From Pseudobutyrivibrio sp. OR37 (GTDB lineage: Bacteria; Bacillota; Clostridia; Lachnospirales; Lachnospiraceae): a stretch of 64,000 nt of DNA. The position numbers and the translations under genes are program-made. The stretch is from contig NZ_FOQF01000006.1 of the NCBI RefSeq assembly GCF_900113655.1, positions 1 to 64,000 of the forward strand, written 5' to 3'. Below, one piece after another: positions 63,576 to 64,000 of this stretch; the stretch's first letter is position 1, and each line of letters opens with the position of its first letter. Below the pieces are notes generated by a model. That model was given only the letters and a program-made list of their open reading frames with translations. It was not told where the DNA came from and searched no databases.

Positions 63576-64000
63576 ATGGATTTTTTTAGTATTGCAAGTG
63601 GTAGTAGCGGAAATTGTATTTGCGTAGGCGATGACCACACACATGTAATGATTGACGCAGGAATTTCTGGAAAGCGCATAGAGGCTGGTATGAACACCTA
63701 TGATTACACAACAGCCGATATGAATGGCCTTTTAGTAACTCACGAGCATTCTGACCACGTGTCAGGCCTTGGTGTTATTTCTCGCAAATATCATATTCCA
63801 ATTTATGCTACCGCTGGCACTATTCGTGCTATTCGTTCAATGAAAAGTTTGGGGGCTATCGATGATAGCCTCTTTCATGTTATAAAGCCAGATGAGAGCT
63901 TTACTCTTGGTACTCTTACCATTCATCCATTTCATATCAGCCACGACGCGGCTGATCCAGTTGCATATCGTATAGAAAATGATAAATCAAAGGTTGCAGT
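63576..64000 (+). CDS. MBL-fold exonuclease, YycJ/WalJ-like (runs off window)
   Basis: Open from the ATG at 63576 to the window end (141 codons). It begins MDFFSIASGSSGNCICVGDD, then HVMIDAGISGKRIEAGM, the metallo-beta-lactamase metal motif THEHSDHVSGLGVISRKYH, and later HISHDAADPVAYRIE. This is the N-terminal half of YycJ-type proteins, which act as DNA exonucleases in mismatch repair or are linked to WalRK. 33 bases after the FtsA-like gene. Confidence 0.88.
   Translation, partial: MDFFSIASGSSGNCICVGDDHTHVMIDAGISGKRIEAGMNTYDYTTADMNGLLVTHEHSDHVSGLGVISRKYHIPIYATAGTIRAIRSMKSLGAIDDSLFHVIKPDESFTLGTLTIHPFHISHDAADPVAYRIENDKSKVA

Noticed and set aside
1-64000. tRNA or rRNA genes
   Set aside because: No stretch with a conserved TTCGAATC-type T loop in a cloverleaf or rRNA signature was found by eye.

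Overview
The window looks like chromosome of a rumen- or gut-type Lachnospiraceae bacterium, most like Butyrivibrio/Pseudobutyrivibrio. This is inferred from the low-GC coding style, strong AGGAGG ribosome binding sites, many secreted or surface glycoside hydrolases, pyrophosphate-type phosphofructokinase, DUF624/LplB/YtcP-type sugar loci and CopA/CsoR. No rRNA, tRNA or true CRISPR array was seen.

Layout. 0-8 kb: a partial IS30-family transposase, a secreted M13 metallopeptidase, a large cell-surface GH43 protein, a VOC protein and an unusual ParB-like protein. 8-15.4 kb: a LacI regulator diverging from a secreted GH32-like lipoprotein and a 1,522-residue surface protein made of eight ~178-residue modules. 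15.5-24.6 kb: an AT-rich accessory block bounded by two 211-bp copies of the end of a GH43 gene. It holds a 5'-truncated surface-protein gene, four unknown small genes, a secreted repeat protein, a VapBC pair, two small-membrane-toxin loci with apparent antisense RNAs (plus an orphan remnant of one), and an HD protein. 24.6-34.9 kb: an arabinose/arabino-oligosaccharide locus (intracellular GH43, ABC importer, AraC regulator, araA, transaldolase, araB, araD). 35-38.7 kb: a seven-unit palindrome array, then csoR-copA. 38.7-47.5 kb: a second LacI regulator with DUF624, an LplB/YtcP/LplA importer, an intracellular GH32 and a fructokinase. 47.5-64 kb: mostly core genes (rarA, aminotransferase, PPi-PFK, proC, a MazEF pair, GH5 cellulase, aminopeptidase P, polA, DUF975, coaE, FtsA-like, MBL exonuclease), with a second, strictly periodic palindrome array at 53.1-53.4 kb.

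How the genes work together. The two LacI loci share an operator, GTGCAAAYGCAC, placed at the same distance from the -10 box in front of both target operons. The outer-surface GH32/binding protein and the importer, cytoplasmic GH32 and fructokinase therefore probably form one fructan regulon. The central locus would import arabinose-containing oligosaccharides, cleave them inside the cell and carry arabinose to xylulose 5-phosphate. Neither importer has an ATPase gene here, so a shared MsmX-type ATPase elsewhere is implied.

Most unusual: two unrelated-sequence arrays with the same design, short inverted half-sites at fixed spacing in AT-rich DNA (35071-35436 and 53121-53419). Other notable points are the two type I toxin-antitoxin-like loci, an in-frame CopZ start inside copA, and the GH43-end duplication that marks an insertion or replacement junction.
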